A stretch of DNA of 64,000 nt from Desulfobotulus alkaliphilus (GTDB lineage: Bacteria > Desulfobacterota > Desulfobacteria > Desulfobacterales > ASO4-4). The DNA lies in contig NZ_VLLC01000007.1 of the NCBI RefSeq assembly GCF_007830435.1, forward strand, positions 79,391-143,390. The letters run 5' to 3'. Position 1 is the first letter of the stretch, and every line of letters starts with the position of its first letter. This document shows, in pieces, positions 20,537 to 30,000 of the stretch. Made by a program: the position numbers and the translations under genes. The notes beneath the pieces were generated by a model that saw nothing but the letters and a program-made list of their open reading frames with translations, was not told the origin of the DNA and did not search any database.

Positions 20537-21580
20537 TCAGACCCCTTTACTTCTTTTTTTGACGAGCAACTCTGCGGACCGTTTCAGATCCTCGATGTAG
20601 TTCTGATCAGCCTGCTGCTGAACTTCGAGGCGGCGTTTTGCAGCAAAGTGATCATATTGGCTACTGGCATAATCCAGAGCCTGCTGATGTTTCATGTTCC
20701 CTGCATTTTCCAGAGCGGGTAATTCAACATCATTCAAGAACTTATCGAGAAAAAGCTCCCAGTCGGCCATTCGAATGGTCTGGCGACGCTGGGCACGGAA
20801 TTCAGCCTGATCCAGAAACATGACCGTAATACGATTCAGAGTATCTATTTCTTCTTTGTCCAGATAGTTTTTGGCGGTTCCCACATCGGCTTTCAGTACC
20901 CGTGAGCCTTTCCAGCTGGTAAGCCCCATGTTAGGCAATTCAGCATTGGCACGCTTCTTTACAATTTCCGCTGCTGTAAGACCGGTAGCGGCATAGTGCA
21001 TCTTATTCTGCATGGTAGCAAAAAAAAGCCGTGTTTGTTTTTCCCCTTCCTGATAGTCACTGGCCAGAGCAAAAATATTTCTGATCATCAGGTAAACCCT
21101 TGCTTCGCTGGAACGGATTTCCCGGATACGAGCCAGAAGCTCATCAAAATAATCTGTAATGCCCGCAGTTCCCTTAAGCCGGTCATCATCCATGGTGAAG
21201 CCCTTGACCAGATATTCACAGATCCGTTCATTTGCCCATTTTCTGAACTGGGCACCTCGTCTGGACCGAACCCGAAAACCAACGGCAAGGATCATCTCCA
21301 GATTATAATGATCAATCAGGCGCCCTACCTGTCTTGTACCTTCCATTTGAACTATCCGGAATTTCCGGACAGTTGTCTCTGGCAGTAATTCTTCATCATC
21401 GAAAATATTCTGTATATGTTCATTTATAGTACGAACATCTTTTTGAAAAAGCTCCGCAATAAGCTTTTGGCTCAACCAGACGGTCTCACCTTCCAGCCGC
21501 ACCTGAACCGGACCGCCTGCCCCCTGCCCCTGATACAGCAATAACTCCCCCTGGGGCCGTTTTTCTTCCTTATTTTCCAT
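20537..21580 (-). CDS. RhuM-family protein
   Basis: This 347-residue protein matches the virulence RhuM family. It has an N-terminal winged-helix-like region with VWLSQKLIAELFQKDVRTI, the conserved LIDHYNLEMILAVGFRVRS block, and RGAQFRKWANERICEYLVKG. A C-terminal part has the TAAEIVKKRANAELPNMGL and KADVGTAKNYLDKEEI blocks. The molecular function is not established. Genes of this family are frequent in restriction-modification and other defence loci. I take the ATG at 21580. The frame could start at a TTG one codon earlier. It marks the left edge of the defence-rich region, and a palindromic repeat lies just upstream. Confidence 0.88.
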   Translation of the reverse strand: MENKEEKRPQGELLLYQGQGAGGPVQVRLEGETVWLSQKLIAELFQKDVRTINEHIQNIFDDEELLPETTVRKFRIVQMEGTRQVGRLIDHYNLEMILAVGFRVRSRRGAQFRKWANERICEYLVKGFTMDDDRLKGTAGITDYFDELLARIREIRSSEARVYLMIRNIFALASDYQEGEKQTRLFFATMQNKMHYAATGLTAAEIVKKRANAELPNMGLTSWKGSRVLKADVGTAKNYLDKEEIDTLNRITVMFLDQAEFRAQRRQTIRMADWELFLDKFLNDVELPALENAGNMKHQQALDYASSQYDHFAAKRRLEVQQQADQNYIEDLKRSAELLVKKRSKGV

Positions 21581-21636
21581 CAAAAAACCTCGCTGAGAAT
21601 GAACACTATCTCTTTTTTCATCGGTTCATTTTTTTT

Positions 21637-21982
21637 GTAATTATTCAGCACAATTTATTTCGAACTGCCAATGCTGTAATTGCAGCAGCTTCGTATTGTT
21701 GCAAGGCTCCGGGGCTATTTGAAAGTGACATTGCAATCGTTTCGGATCAGAGCTTTGCAGGCCTGTGCGAAAGAAGCGGCAAACTGTCTGGGCCGCCACA
21801 AAGGCAGCGTGCTTAAGCCTGCTATGGCAATCAAAAAGCTTATCCTGCCTGTGGCGGGGAGTTTTTGCCGCTTCCGCACAGGGCAAGAAGCTCCCGAATA
21901 AGATTGCGTCACGGGCAAATAGCTTGGAGCCTGTGCATCTGTCTTGCAGGTATGATATGAAAAACTGTGCTGAACAGTTACC
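21637..21982. repeat. Long-palindrome repeat element, copy 2
   Basis: This is the second copy of the element at 5861-6222, in the same orientation and about nine-tenths identical by eye. It has the same paired ends (TTCAGCACAATTTA on the left, AAAACTGTGCTGAA on the right) and the same internal complementary blocks. Near the apex, copy 1 pairs TAC with GTA and copy 2 pairs TGC with GCA, so a base pair changed on both sides. It lies between the RhuM gene and a truncated ATPase fragment. Open frames inside it on both strands are parallel in the two copies but resemble no protein. Confidence 0.85.
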
Positions 21983-22025
21983 ATTTTTTTTAAATTTTCT
22001 TCCCCCTAGCGCAGGATTTCCCTCG

Positions 22026-22226
22026 CTACTTCCACCTTTCTCCCCGTATTACGCAACTCAAGGAAGTAGGTGACCAGACGCAGTCCTTCAGAAAGCCGAA
22101 CACCTGAAACAGTGTTGATTTACCGGTTCCGTTTGCACCGACAACCACACAGAAAGGGGAGATGCCAGACATCCGGACATCCTGAAACAGCTTGAAATTT
22201 TTCAGGCGAAGCGATTCTATTCTCAT
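22026..22226 (-). pseudogene. AAA/ABC-type ATPase, N-terminal fragment
   Basis: The frame opens MRIESLRLKNFKLFQDVRM and carries Walker A GANGTGKST, then VFGFLKDC. This is the N-terminus of an AAA_15/AAA_21 ATPase like the complete one at 47416-48651. After about 47 residues the similarity ends and the frame stops at 22026. The rest of the usual 350-450 residue protein is missing, and the palindromic repeat lies only about 45 bases beyond. It is a truncated remnant and could not hydrolyse ATP. A small open frame ends 11 bases upstream of its ATG. Confidence 0.8.
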
Positions 22227-22237
22227 GATATGCCTCG

Positions 22238-22390
22238 TTATTCCATTTCCAGCATTTCATAAAATGCAAGCTGGGTTGCTTGTGCTGCGTTAATCCCTGC
22301 GGGTCCGCCAGTGTTTGATCCGTCGCAGCCGCTGTTTCCGCTGCCATTCACCTGGCAACAGACAACCTCCACAGCCTGAATGCCGAACAC
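22238..22390 (-). CDS. Possible small Gly/Cys/Asn-rich ORF upstream of the ATPase fragment
   Basis: A 50-codon frame starts at a GTG and ends 11 bases before the ATPase start. It has a Gly/Ser/Asn-rich centre (GSGNSGCDGSNTGG) with three Cys in all, then a helical tail ending FYEMLEME. The spacing to the ATPase suggests it was the upstream partner in the same operon. No convincing ribosome site precedes the GTG, so it could instead be the C-terminal end of a larger lost gene. I recognise no family. Confidence 0.3.
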   Translation of the reverse strand: MFGIQAVEVVCCQVNGSGNSGCDGSNTGGPAGINAAQATQLAFYEMLEME

Positions 22391-22717
22391 TTAAAAATCT
22401 TTTTTATACCCTTTTCCGCTGGAATACCACCCTGCAAACGGCCCTTTTAAAAAAGCTGCCTTTCACGAAAAGGCCGGGCATTGTCTTTCTGCAAAAAGAC
22501 AGATAAGAAAGATTCCTGAGAATAAAACAGGGCGTTTTTTCTACAAAAGGGAGCCCCTTTTACCCGCCCCCTCATTTCCCTCACCTGTGACATTACACTT
22601 TCTTATGGGATGGTTCTGGATATGAAAAACCCAATCCGATAAAAGACAGGCCTGAGAGCCAGACCCCGAACCCGTATACAGAAACTTCGACAAACCACCG
22701 GCCAGAAAGGAGACCTT
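22391..22717. other. Intergenic stretch without recognised gene
   Basis: I see no supported gene or clear terminator here. It presumably holds the promoter of the gene at 22718 on its right side. Short runs such as CCTTTTAAAAAAG near 22443 are not convincing signals. Confidence 0.5.
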
Positions 22718-23248
22718 ATGAGCATACCGGATACGGAATATCTGCTGGATAAAGGAGATCGTATTGTCTCCGTTGGTGGTGCCTGGGACAGTTTTGCAAA
22801 AGAAAACGGGGCCGCAAAGGTTTTTTCAGGGGATGTCTGCGGCCGATCTGTCTGGGATTATGTAACAGGTGATGCAACCAGAATGTGGCTGGAGGCCCTC
22901 TTCCAGCTTGCCCGATTGCGCCGGACAGAAATAGAACGGCCCTACCGCTGCGACTCTCCCGACGTAAAAAGATTCATGCGTATGCGCATCGCTGTGGAAC
23001 AGGGGGGCCTGCTGCGCATAGGCCATGAAATTCTGGCAACGGAAAAACGCCCGGCATCCGTGCATATTCAATACGGTTCAGAAACCACAAAAAACCTCAG
23101 ACAACGATGCAGCATCTGTGGCCGGATACGTGGCGATGGATGGCAGGAGCCGCATCCCGAGGATGCTGATATTTCCGGCATCCTTGTTGTGATTTATACG
23201 GTCTGCAAGGACTGCCGCGTTTATCCACATTCCCGTAACCTGTCGTAA
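22718..23248 (+). CDS. PAS-like protein with C-terminal four-cysteine motif
   Basis: This 176-residue soluble protein has an N-terminal part (about 10-110) that reads like a PAS fold: DRIVSVGGAWDSFAKENG, then a SVWDYVTGDATRMWLEAL helix and an RMRIAV strand. The C-terminal part has two Cys pairs, CSICGRIR and VCKDC, about 40 residues apart, which suggests a structural zinc site. No output domain is present, so it may sense a small molecule or act through a partner. The start has AAGGAG six bases upstream. It is upstream of the acyltransferase gene on the same strand. Function unknown. Confidence 0.65.
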   Translation: MSIPDTEYLLDKGDRIVSVGGAWDSFAKENGAAKVFSGDVCGRSVWDYVTGDATRMWLEALFQLARLRRTEIERPYRCDSPDVKRFMRMRIAVEQGGLLRIGHEILATEKRPASVHIQYGSETTKNLRQRCSICGRIRGDGWQEPHPEDADISGILVVIYTVCKDCRVYPHSRNLS

Positions 23249-23365
23249 AAAAATAAAAAAACACCTGAAAAACCTTGAGAAACCTGCCCTTCAGTGCTAT
23301 CAATAGCCTCCCTTGAAATCTTTATTTTGCGGGACAAAAAAAACTGTCTAAATGAAGGATACCCC

Positions 23366-24292
23366 ATGCATACCCCCCTTGCCCGTCTCAAAGGCTGTAT
23401 GGTTATTACGGCCATTGCCCTTTCAACCCTCATCCTTTTTATTCCCCTGATTGCCGTCACCCTTGTCAAGGTGCTGATCCCCCTTAAACTCAGCCGCCTT
23501 GTCTGCACCCGCATGATCATCGGCATCAGCACCTCCTGGATTCAGGTGAACAACCTCATCTTTTCCCTTTTCCACAGAACCCGCTGGGAAATCCGTGGCG
23601 GTGAGAACCTTTCACCCGAAGGCTGGTATCTGGTTCTCTGCAACCACCAGAGCTGGGTGGACATCTTTGCACTCCAGAGAAATTTGAACGACAAAATTCC
23701 CTTTCTTAAATTCTTTTTAAAACAGGAACTGATCTGGGTGCCTGTCATGGGCCTTGTGTGGTGGGCACAGGATTATCCCTTCATGAAACGCTACTCCAAG
23801 GAATATATCCTGAAAAACCCCCATAAAAAGGGAAAGGATCTGGAAGCCACCCGGAAAGCCTGTGAAAAATTCCGCACAACCCCGGTCTCTGTCATGAATT
23901 TTGTGGAAGGCACCCGCATTACCGAAGCCAAGCATCTCCGCCAGAAAAGTCCCTTCCGGAGACTGCTCAGGCCCAAGTCCGCAGGAACGGCCTTTGTTCT
24001 TTCCGCCATGGGCAGGGAGATGAACACCATCGTGGATGTTACCCTTGCCTATCCCCATGGCGTGCCTTCTTTCTGGCAGTTCATCTGCGGTAATGTTCCC
24101 CTGATCCGCATGCACATCCGCACCCTTGCCATCCATGAAGAACTGCGGGGGGACTATTTCAATGACAGGGATTTCAGGGAATCCTTTCAGAAGGAGCTGA
24201 ATGCCATATGGGAAGAAAAGGATATACTCCTTGCCCGAATGATGGAACCTGTCTGGCTGGAAGCAGAGGATGACGTAAAAAAAGTTGCCTGA
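23366..24292 (+). CDS. Lysophospholipid acyltransferase-like membrane protein (PlsC/YihG type)
   Basis: This 308-residue protein has N-terminal hydrophobic segments (about 10-40 and 55-70) and a PlsC-type acyltransferase domain. The catalytic motif is NHQSWVD (the HxxxxD block), and the glycerophosphate-binding motif is FVEGTR in place of the common FPEGTR. The layout resembles YihG, an acyltransferase that decorates membrane lipids in Enterobacteria. It likely moves an acyl chain onto a lysophospholipid at the inner membrane. The start at 23366 is chosen because AAGGA precedes it and the upstream extension to 23294 has no site. jetA begins 135 bases further on. Confidence 0.85.
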   Translation: MHTPLARLKGCMVITAIALSTLILFIPLIAVTLVKVLIPLKLSRLVCTRMIIGISTSWIQVNNLIFSLFHRTRWEIRGGENLSPEGWYLVLCNHQSWVDIFALQRNLNDKIPFLKFFLKQELIWVPVMGLVWWAQDYPFMKRYSKEYILKNPHKKGKDLEATRKACEKFRTTPVSVMNFVEGTRITEAKHLRQKSPFRRLLRPKSAGTAFVLSAMGREMNTIVDVTLAYPHGVPSFWQFICGNVPLIRMHIRTLAIHEELRGDYFNDRDFRESFQKELNAIWEEKDILLARMMEPVWLEAEDDVKKVA

Positions 24293-24427
24293 TGGCTATG
24301 TTTTTTCGACTGCTGCGATGATATCATGCCTCCTGCGAGATCAGGCCCCTGACTGCCCCCTGGCCTGCAGGGACAGGCCTGTGATCTTCCATGCCTGCCT
24401 GAGGAGAAAGGAAGCAAGCAGACAACC

Positions 24428-26002
24428 ATGTCCATTCAGCTTGAACTCATCGACTTTGTTAAAAAAAATCTTCCGGATACACCCGATGACCCGGCGGCTT
24501 TTGAGGCATCGAAAGGCCCCTCCTCTCCGGGTTTCGGGCCGGATGTCAGCCGGGCTGTGCATTCCGCCCTGATCCTCAGGCCCGTTTTTGAGCTGGAAAC
24601 CCGGCGTTTTGCCCAGGGGGAGGAGGCCTTCAGCGGGGAGATCTGGGGGCAGGTGGATCTGCTGTGGACGGCATTCGCCATTCTGGATGTCATCTCTGAG
24701 CTTACCGAATACCAGATCGGCGCCACCCGCAGCGAGGTGGTGCAGAAAATCCTTCCCCTTCTCCGCCAGCAGATGACCCCTGGGAAAAAATCTTTTTCCG
24801 ATGAGGCCCTTGGGGAAGTCACCGCAAAAATATTTGATCATCTCACCAACCGGACCCACCGCTACCTGCCCTTTTCCTGCCCCTTTTTTGACGCAGATGC
24901 CGGACGCTACCGCACCCGCCGTTTCTGGCTCATCAAAAATGTTTATACGGGCGAAGGCAGCGAAGCCCTCTTTGCCCTCACGGAAGAAGGCTACACCGCC
25001 TATTTCGGCCTGCACGAAACCAGTGCCCTGGATGCCGCTGCCATCGGCAACCTGCGCATCAAGCTGCTCATTGAAAGGGGCAATCTGGATGACGCCATAG
25101 CCGTGGCTGAAAGCAACCGCAGGCAGTGCGCCAGAAAAGCCGGAGAAGTGCGAACGGTACGCCGTCAGATCAGCCGGAACATCAAGGCCCTTGCCTTTGA
25201 CCGAATTCAGGCTCTGGCCGAAGAGGGGGTCAACCAGGTCATGGATATCCAGAAGGAAGGCAACCGGCTGCACAACCTTGTCATCGAAAACCTGCATGGC
25301 AGCGGATACAGGGGCCACAGCAGCACCCTGTACAGGCTGGCCGATAAGCTTGAGGCCTTAAGCCACCAGCTGATGAAGCTTTCCGGCCAGTTACAGAGCC
25401 TGCCCGAAGACTACCAGAAGCACAGCCACAAACTTTTCAGAAAAGAGGCCCCAGGGGTATTTCCCGGCATGGATGAGGTCATGGAGAGGATTTTCTCTTT
25501 AGATGAGGAAAACGCCGCCCGCATGGGAAGCGAGTTCATCGCCCGCATGAACCCTCCGGCAAGAAGACCCCTTTTTGATCCGGCATCGGTGATTGAGGCC
25601 TGCGACCGCGCCCTGGAACGGAAAAACCCGCCGGGCGATCAGAATCAGGTCATTTTCGAGGTGGACGGCGAACCCATGCTGCGTTTTCAGCCGGAACTGA
25701 ATGAAAAGCTGATGCTTGAGGCCTTTCATCTGATCCACGATCATGTTTACCGCAAAAAAGAAATGAAACTGAGTCAGATTCTGGAACAGGCCCTGACAGA
25801 ATCCAAAGAAGGTCTTTTCCCCGTGGCTGCGGCCATGGCCGTATTTCAGTGCCTTGTGGAAAAACGCATTGCAGACAGGTATGGCATCCATGTGGACATG
25901 CCCGACCCGCAAAGCCGCATCACCATGGATCTCGGAAGCGGAAGACGCTACCGGGGCCATGAACTGCGGCTGAGGCAGCGGGTTTCCAATCTCACTGGAT
26001 GA
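24428..26002 (+). CDS. jetA: Wadjet system protein JetA (kleisin-like)
   Basis: This 524-residue protein matches the JetA family of Wadjet plasmid/phage-DNA defence systems, not the DUF3375 form of type I. It has an N-terminal winged-helix region (about 70-190, with LTEYQIGATRSEVVQKIL and LFALTEEGYTAYF). Long helices follow (about 190-370, with ERGNLDDAIAVAESNRRQ), then a C-terminal helical domain. In Wadjet, JetA bridges the heads of the SMC-like JetC dimer with JetB to form a loop-extruding complex that detects small circular DNA. jetB and jetC follow on the same strand, with a small ORF between jetA and jetB. AAGGAAG lies upstream of the start at modest distance. Confidence 0.78.
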   Translation: MSIQLELIDFVKKNLPDTPDDPAAFEASKGPSSPGFGPDVSRAVHSALILRPVFELETRRFAQGEEAFSGEIWGQVDLLWTAFAILDVISELTEYQIGATRSEVVQKILPLLRQQMTPGKKSFSDEALGEVTAKIFDHLTNRTHRYLPFSCPFFDADAGRYRTRRFWLIKNVYTGEGSEALFALTEEGYTAYFGLHETSALDAAAIGNLRIKLLIERGNLDDAIAVAESNRRQCARKAGEVRTVRRQISRNIKALAFDRIQALAEEGVNQVMDIQKEGNRLHNLVIENLHGSGYRGHSSTLYRLADKLEALSHQLMKLSGQLQSLPEDYQKHSHKLFRKEAPGVFPGMDEVMERIFSLDEENAARMGSEFIARMNPPARRPLFDPASVIEACDRALERKNPPGDQNQVIFEVDGEPMLRFQPELNEKLMLEAFHLIHDHVYRKKEMKLSQILEQALTESKEGLFPVAAAMAVFQCLVEKRIADRYGIHVDMPDPQSRITMDLGSGRRYRGHELRLRQRVSNLTG

Positions 26003-26028
26003 TATCCTTTATCTGAAGGAGTTGATTG

Positions 26029-26196
26029 ATGAAAATTGATATGAGTTCCAAAGCCATTACCGAGCGCCTACAAACCGTCAGCCAGTTAAGAAAAGCATGT
26101 CTCGCCCTTGCCAGAACCAGTATCGCTAAAAAAATCATTAAAGAACATGCTTCCAATGAATCCGTTCAGAAAACAGCCCTTGCCCTTGGCCGATAA
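26029..26196 (+). CDS. Small 55-residue ORF between jetA and jetB
   Basis: An ATG at 26029 has GAAGGAG eight bases upstream, one of the better ribosome sites in the area, and opens a 55-codon frame. The product is basic and helical: MKIDMSSKAITERLQTVSQL, then ACLALARTSIAKKI, ending ALALGR. It has no signal peptide or membrane segment. Its position between jetA and jetB on the same strand suggests cotranscription with the Wadjet genes, but no such subunit is part of the described four-gene system. It may be a conserved small protein of this lineage. I do not recognise the family with confidence. Confidence 0.6.
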   Translation: MKIDMSSKAITERLQTVSQLRKACLALARTSIAKKIIKEHASNESVQKTALALGR

Positions 26197-26252
26197 AGCT
26201 GTAACGGATTTACCCTCATCACCAGCCCAGTCAAGTCAGGATCCATTGCATT

Positions 26253-27047
26253 ATGGAAAACCATACGGAATCCCTCCATGCGGCCAGCCGCCTGATTTAT
26301 TTAAGCCTCATCCACAGCAGCGGCAGCCGCAGGGCCATGGCCCCCTTTGCCAGCGAAATGGCCGAACTCCTCCAGCGTTTTCAGTCCCAGGAAAGCTTCC
26401 GCCAGATGGTGGAAACGGGCCTGAAGGCCATGGAACTGCGGCTCCTTGCCCTGGAAGACAAAGGCCTTCGCCTTTCCGCCCGGCGTTCGGACAGTTTTTT
26501 TGCCGCCACCCTCACGGACTACGGAAAGCTCCTTGCCAGAAGTGACCTCAAAGCCGCAGAAATCCTTCCCGTTCACTGCGCCATTGCCACGGCCTTTTTT
26601 CCGACGGAGGCGGATCTGGATGCTCCTGTGGAGGATCTGGGTGCCATTGTCATTGTGGATGTCATGGATATCCTCAAGCGTTTTGCCCTTGCGGAATTGG
26701 CCCTGCCCGATGGAGAAACAAGGCTGCATCCCCAGGTGAAAAGCGTTGCCGAACGCCTCCGGCTTCTGCCCGAAGACAATCCGGACAGGCAAAGGGCAGG
26801 CAGCGGTACGAGCTGGGTGGAACTGATCACCATCGTACTGGATCACATGGTGGAAACGGGCTATCTGCTGGCCTTTGAAGAAACACCGGGGGAGGTGGAA
26901 TACAGACCAACCCCTGCCTATCAGACCGCCCTTCGGGAAGGTATTGTCTATGCCTTCCATGCCTTCCGGGATATTGTGAAGGCCGCTTCCCTGGAGGAAA
27001 AAAACACCGCCGGAAGTGCGGCCGGGGAAGGAGAATCCCATGTTTAG
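26253..27047 (+). CDS. jetB: Wadjet system protein JetB (MukE-like)
   Basis: This 264-residue protein has a helical N-terminal region (SRLIYLSLIHSSGSRRAMAP) and a winged-helix-like C-terminal half, ending in an acidic and then Gly/Ala-rich tail. Direct motifs are few. The call rests mainly on size and on position between jetA and jetC. The last eight bases overlap the start of jetC, which implies coupled translation and fixed stoichiometry. In Wadjet, JetB is the KITE/MukE-type partner that binds the JetA kleisin and JetC heads. The ATG at 26253 has only a weak ribosome site (CAGGAT). Confidence 0.65.
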   Translation: MENHTESLHAASRLIYLSLIHSSGSRRAMAPFASEMAELLQRFQSQESFRQMVETGLKAMELRLLALEDKGLRLSARRSDSFFAATLTDYGKLLARSDLKAAEILPVHCAIATAFFPTEADLDAPVEDLGAIVIVDVMDILKRFALAELALPDGETRLHPQVKSVAERLRLLPEDNPDRQRAGSGTSWVELITIVLDHMVETGYLLAFEETPGEVEYRPTPAYQTALREGIVYAFHAFRDIVKAASLEEKNTAGSAAGEGESHV

Positions 27048-30000
27048 ACTCAAAAGGTTTTTTGTAAGCGATATCAAGGCAGGGGATAACATTCTGCGCA
27101 ATGGCTTTGTGCCCGTGTTCCGGGAGGATGGCGATGCGGACCATGGGGTGCTTTTTGCCGCCAACGGCACCTGCAAAACCACCCTCTTATCCTTTATCCT
27201 CAGCGTATTCAGCCCCTCAAAGCAACGCTTTGTACAGCATCTGCAATCCGGCGGGGATAAAAGCCTGGACCAGTATCTGATTCCCGGCCGTCCTGCCATT
27301 GTCATGCTGGATCTGGCCATGGTGCTGCAACCCACCCTCTTTGAGGCAAAACCCGTGGATCATCTGGTTCTGGGCCAGCTTCTCTACCGGCACCGCAGCA
27401 CGCCGGACCGCATGGACCGCAGCTTTTTTCTGGCCCAGTCCGCTGATTTTTTTGACACCCTCCGCAGCCAGTGGGATGGACTTTTAGATCAGGAAAAGCC
27501 CTATCAGGCCTTAAAGGATTTCATGGCCCCCCTTGTCCAGCAGACCACAAGCCAGAAGGAATGGGAGGAAACCCTGGAAGGGCTTGGGCTTGATCCCTGG
27601 CTCATTGACCGTCAGGTGGATTTTGCCCGCACGGAAGGGGGCATCAAGGATGCCTTCCGTTTTAAATCCGAAGGGGATTTTTTAAGCTTCTTCCTTGGCT
27701 GCGTGACGGATATGGATGCGGCCAAAGACCTGCGTGAGCGCATGGATCAGGACTTAAGCAAGATGAAGGACCGGCCGAGAAAACGGGCCCAGCTTCAGGC
27801 CGTACGGAGCTTAAAGGAACGCATCGCCGATTTTGACACCTTCGCCGCCCTCTGGCGCAGCGCAGGAAAAGCCATTGAAGCATGGCGGATGCAGCTGGGA
27901 GAAGCCAGCCACCTTCTCCATGGCGCAGAGGCTTCTTCCCGGACAGAGATGGAAGCCCTTGAAAGGGAGCAGGGGGAAACCGAAGGCTCTTTGAAAACCC
28001 TTCAGACCGATCTGGAAACCACCCGAAGCAATATCCTTTATCTGGAACATTTCAACCTCTCCTGTGAAATGGAAGAGGGAGAAAAAAGCCTTCAGCATAC
28101 CATGAAGGAAAGCGAGGAGCTTAAGGCTGAAAAAAGCGCCCTTCTTGCTGCGGATTTCATGGCCGATATCCGAAAGAATCAGGCCGAAGCAGCCACAAAG
28201 GAAAAAGCCCTCGCCGAAGCAGGCGAAGAAATCACTCCCTTGCAGGAAAAGGTGAAAACCCTTGCGGCCCAGTACCATCTGCGTCTCGGTGCAGACCGCC
28301 ACGGGCTGAAAACAATCATGGACAATCTGTGCAGGGAAGAGGAAGAAAGAAGGCAGCATCAGAAGTCTCTGGAAAATAAGCTGCAGACAGAAGAAAGCCT
28401 TCAGAAAGCCCTTGAAAGGGCGCTTGAGGATCTGAACCACAGAATTCGGGGGGCCGAAGCAGGCCTTATCCTGCTGCCCCTTCAGCCCGGAGAAGGACCT
28501 TCCGATGCCCTGAGCCGTCTTCATGGGGAAAAAGCAGCCCTTGAAGACCGCATCTCCATGGTTGAAAAGGAAATGAGGGCCGGGGAAGAAGCCCTGAAGG
28601 CCATGGACGGCAAATGGCGCAGCCTGCTGGAAGCCTCTTCCAAAGCAGAAAGCAAGCGGACCGAAGCCCTCAGGGCCATGGAGGAAGAAGCGGATCTGCG
28701 GCGGCGTCTTCTGGAAGATCCCCATCTTGTGCGCATTTCCGGAACCCTTGATATGGAAGTCAGCTCCGCAGAGCTTCTTTCAAGGCTGGATGCTGCCCTG
28801 ACACGCAGCGAGGAGCGTCTCAGAACAAAAGAAAGGCAAACCCTTCAGCTGGAAGAAAAACTGGAAGCCTTAGGGCAGGGAGGGGGCCTTGCCGCCGATG
28901 ACCTTACCCGCCGCCTTCTTTCCCATTACCATGAAAAGGGCATTTCACCAGGAGAGCTTAAATCCTATCCCGAATACCTTGCGGATCTCTACCCTTCGCC
29001 GGAAACCCTTGCCAGCTTCATCGAAGGCGATCCGGCCCGGTTCACGGGCATGATGGCGTCCAGTCCGGATATCATTGAACGCATCCTTGAGATGCCGGTG
29101 CCTTTCTGGCTGCACCGGCCCGTGGTGATCTCCACCCCATGCCCTCCCGAGGCGGTCCATGCCGTGGAACAGACCCTGATCCGCCCCCTGACACCCGAGG
29201 TCTATTCCAGGCAGCACATGGAAAAAGTGAGGGATGACTACCAAACAACGCTGGAAAAGATGGTAGGGGAAAGGGAAGAAACCCGGAGCACCCTGAAAGC
29301 CATGGAAGGCGTAAGCCGAAATCTCCACGCCTATCAGGAACGTTTTCCCGATGTCGGAGCTGTGGCGGCCCTGCGTGAACGGGTGGGCAGGGAGGAAAAA
29401 AATCTTTCCGCCATCAGAAATGCCATCGCTGAAACGGAGGCGGGCATGGAAGCCCTCAATGTCTCAAAGGCCGATCTGGAATCCCGATACCGCCATCTGA
29501 AAGACCAGCTTGCAGACCTTTCCCGGATACACCAGCAGGTAAACACCTGGCTCACATCCTTTGCGGATCTCGCAGCATGGCAGGAGGAAAGGGAAAAAAA
29601 GATTCTTGAAAAAAGAACTTTGGAAAAAACCATAAAAGCAGAAGGCAATCTTCTGGAGGAGCTGAAAGAAAAAACCCGCCAAATTCTTATGGATATCCAC
29701 ATATGCAAAAGTGATCTCAAAAGGCTGGACGAAAAGGCCTCAGAAATAAGTCAGCCCGAGGACAAAAAACTTACGGCTGCCGAGCAGGAAGAAGCCCTGT
29801 CCATGGACCTTCAGACCCTGCATCATCTTCATCATGCGGCAAGGGAAACCCTGAGGCAGATGGGCCATAGCCTTGGCATTGATCTTCTGACGAAAGAATT
29901 TGAGGATCTTCAGGGACGCATAGCAAGGCTTCAGTCCGAATTCGGAGCTTTTGGCCGCAGCCATACCTATGATGAAAAAACAGCAAAAGACTGGGCAGCG

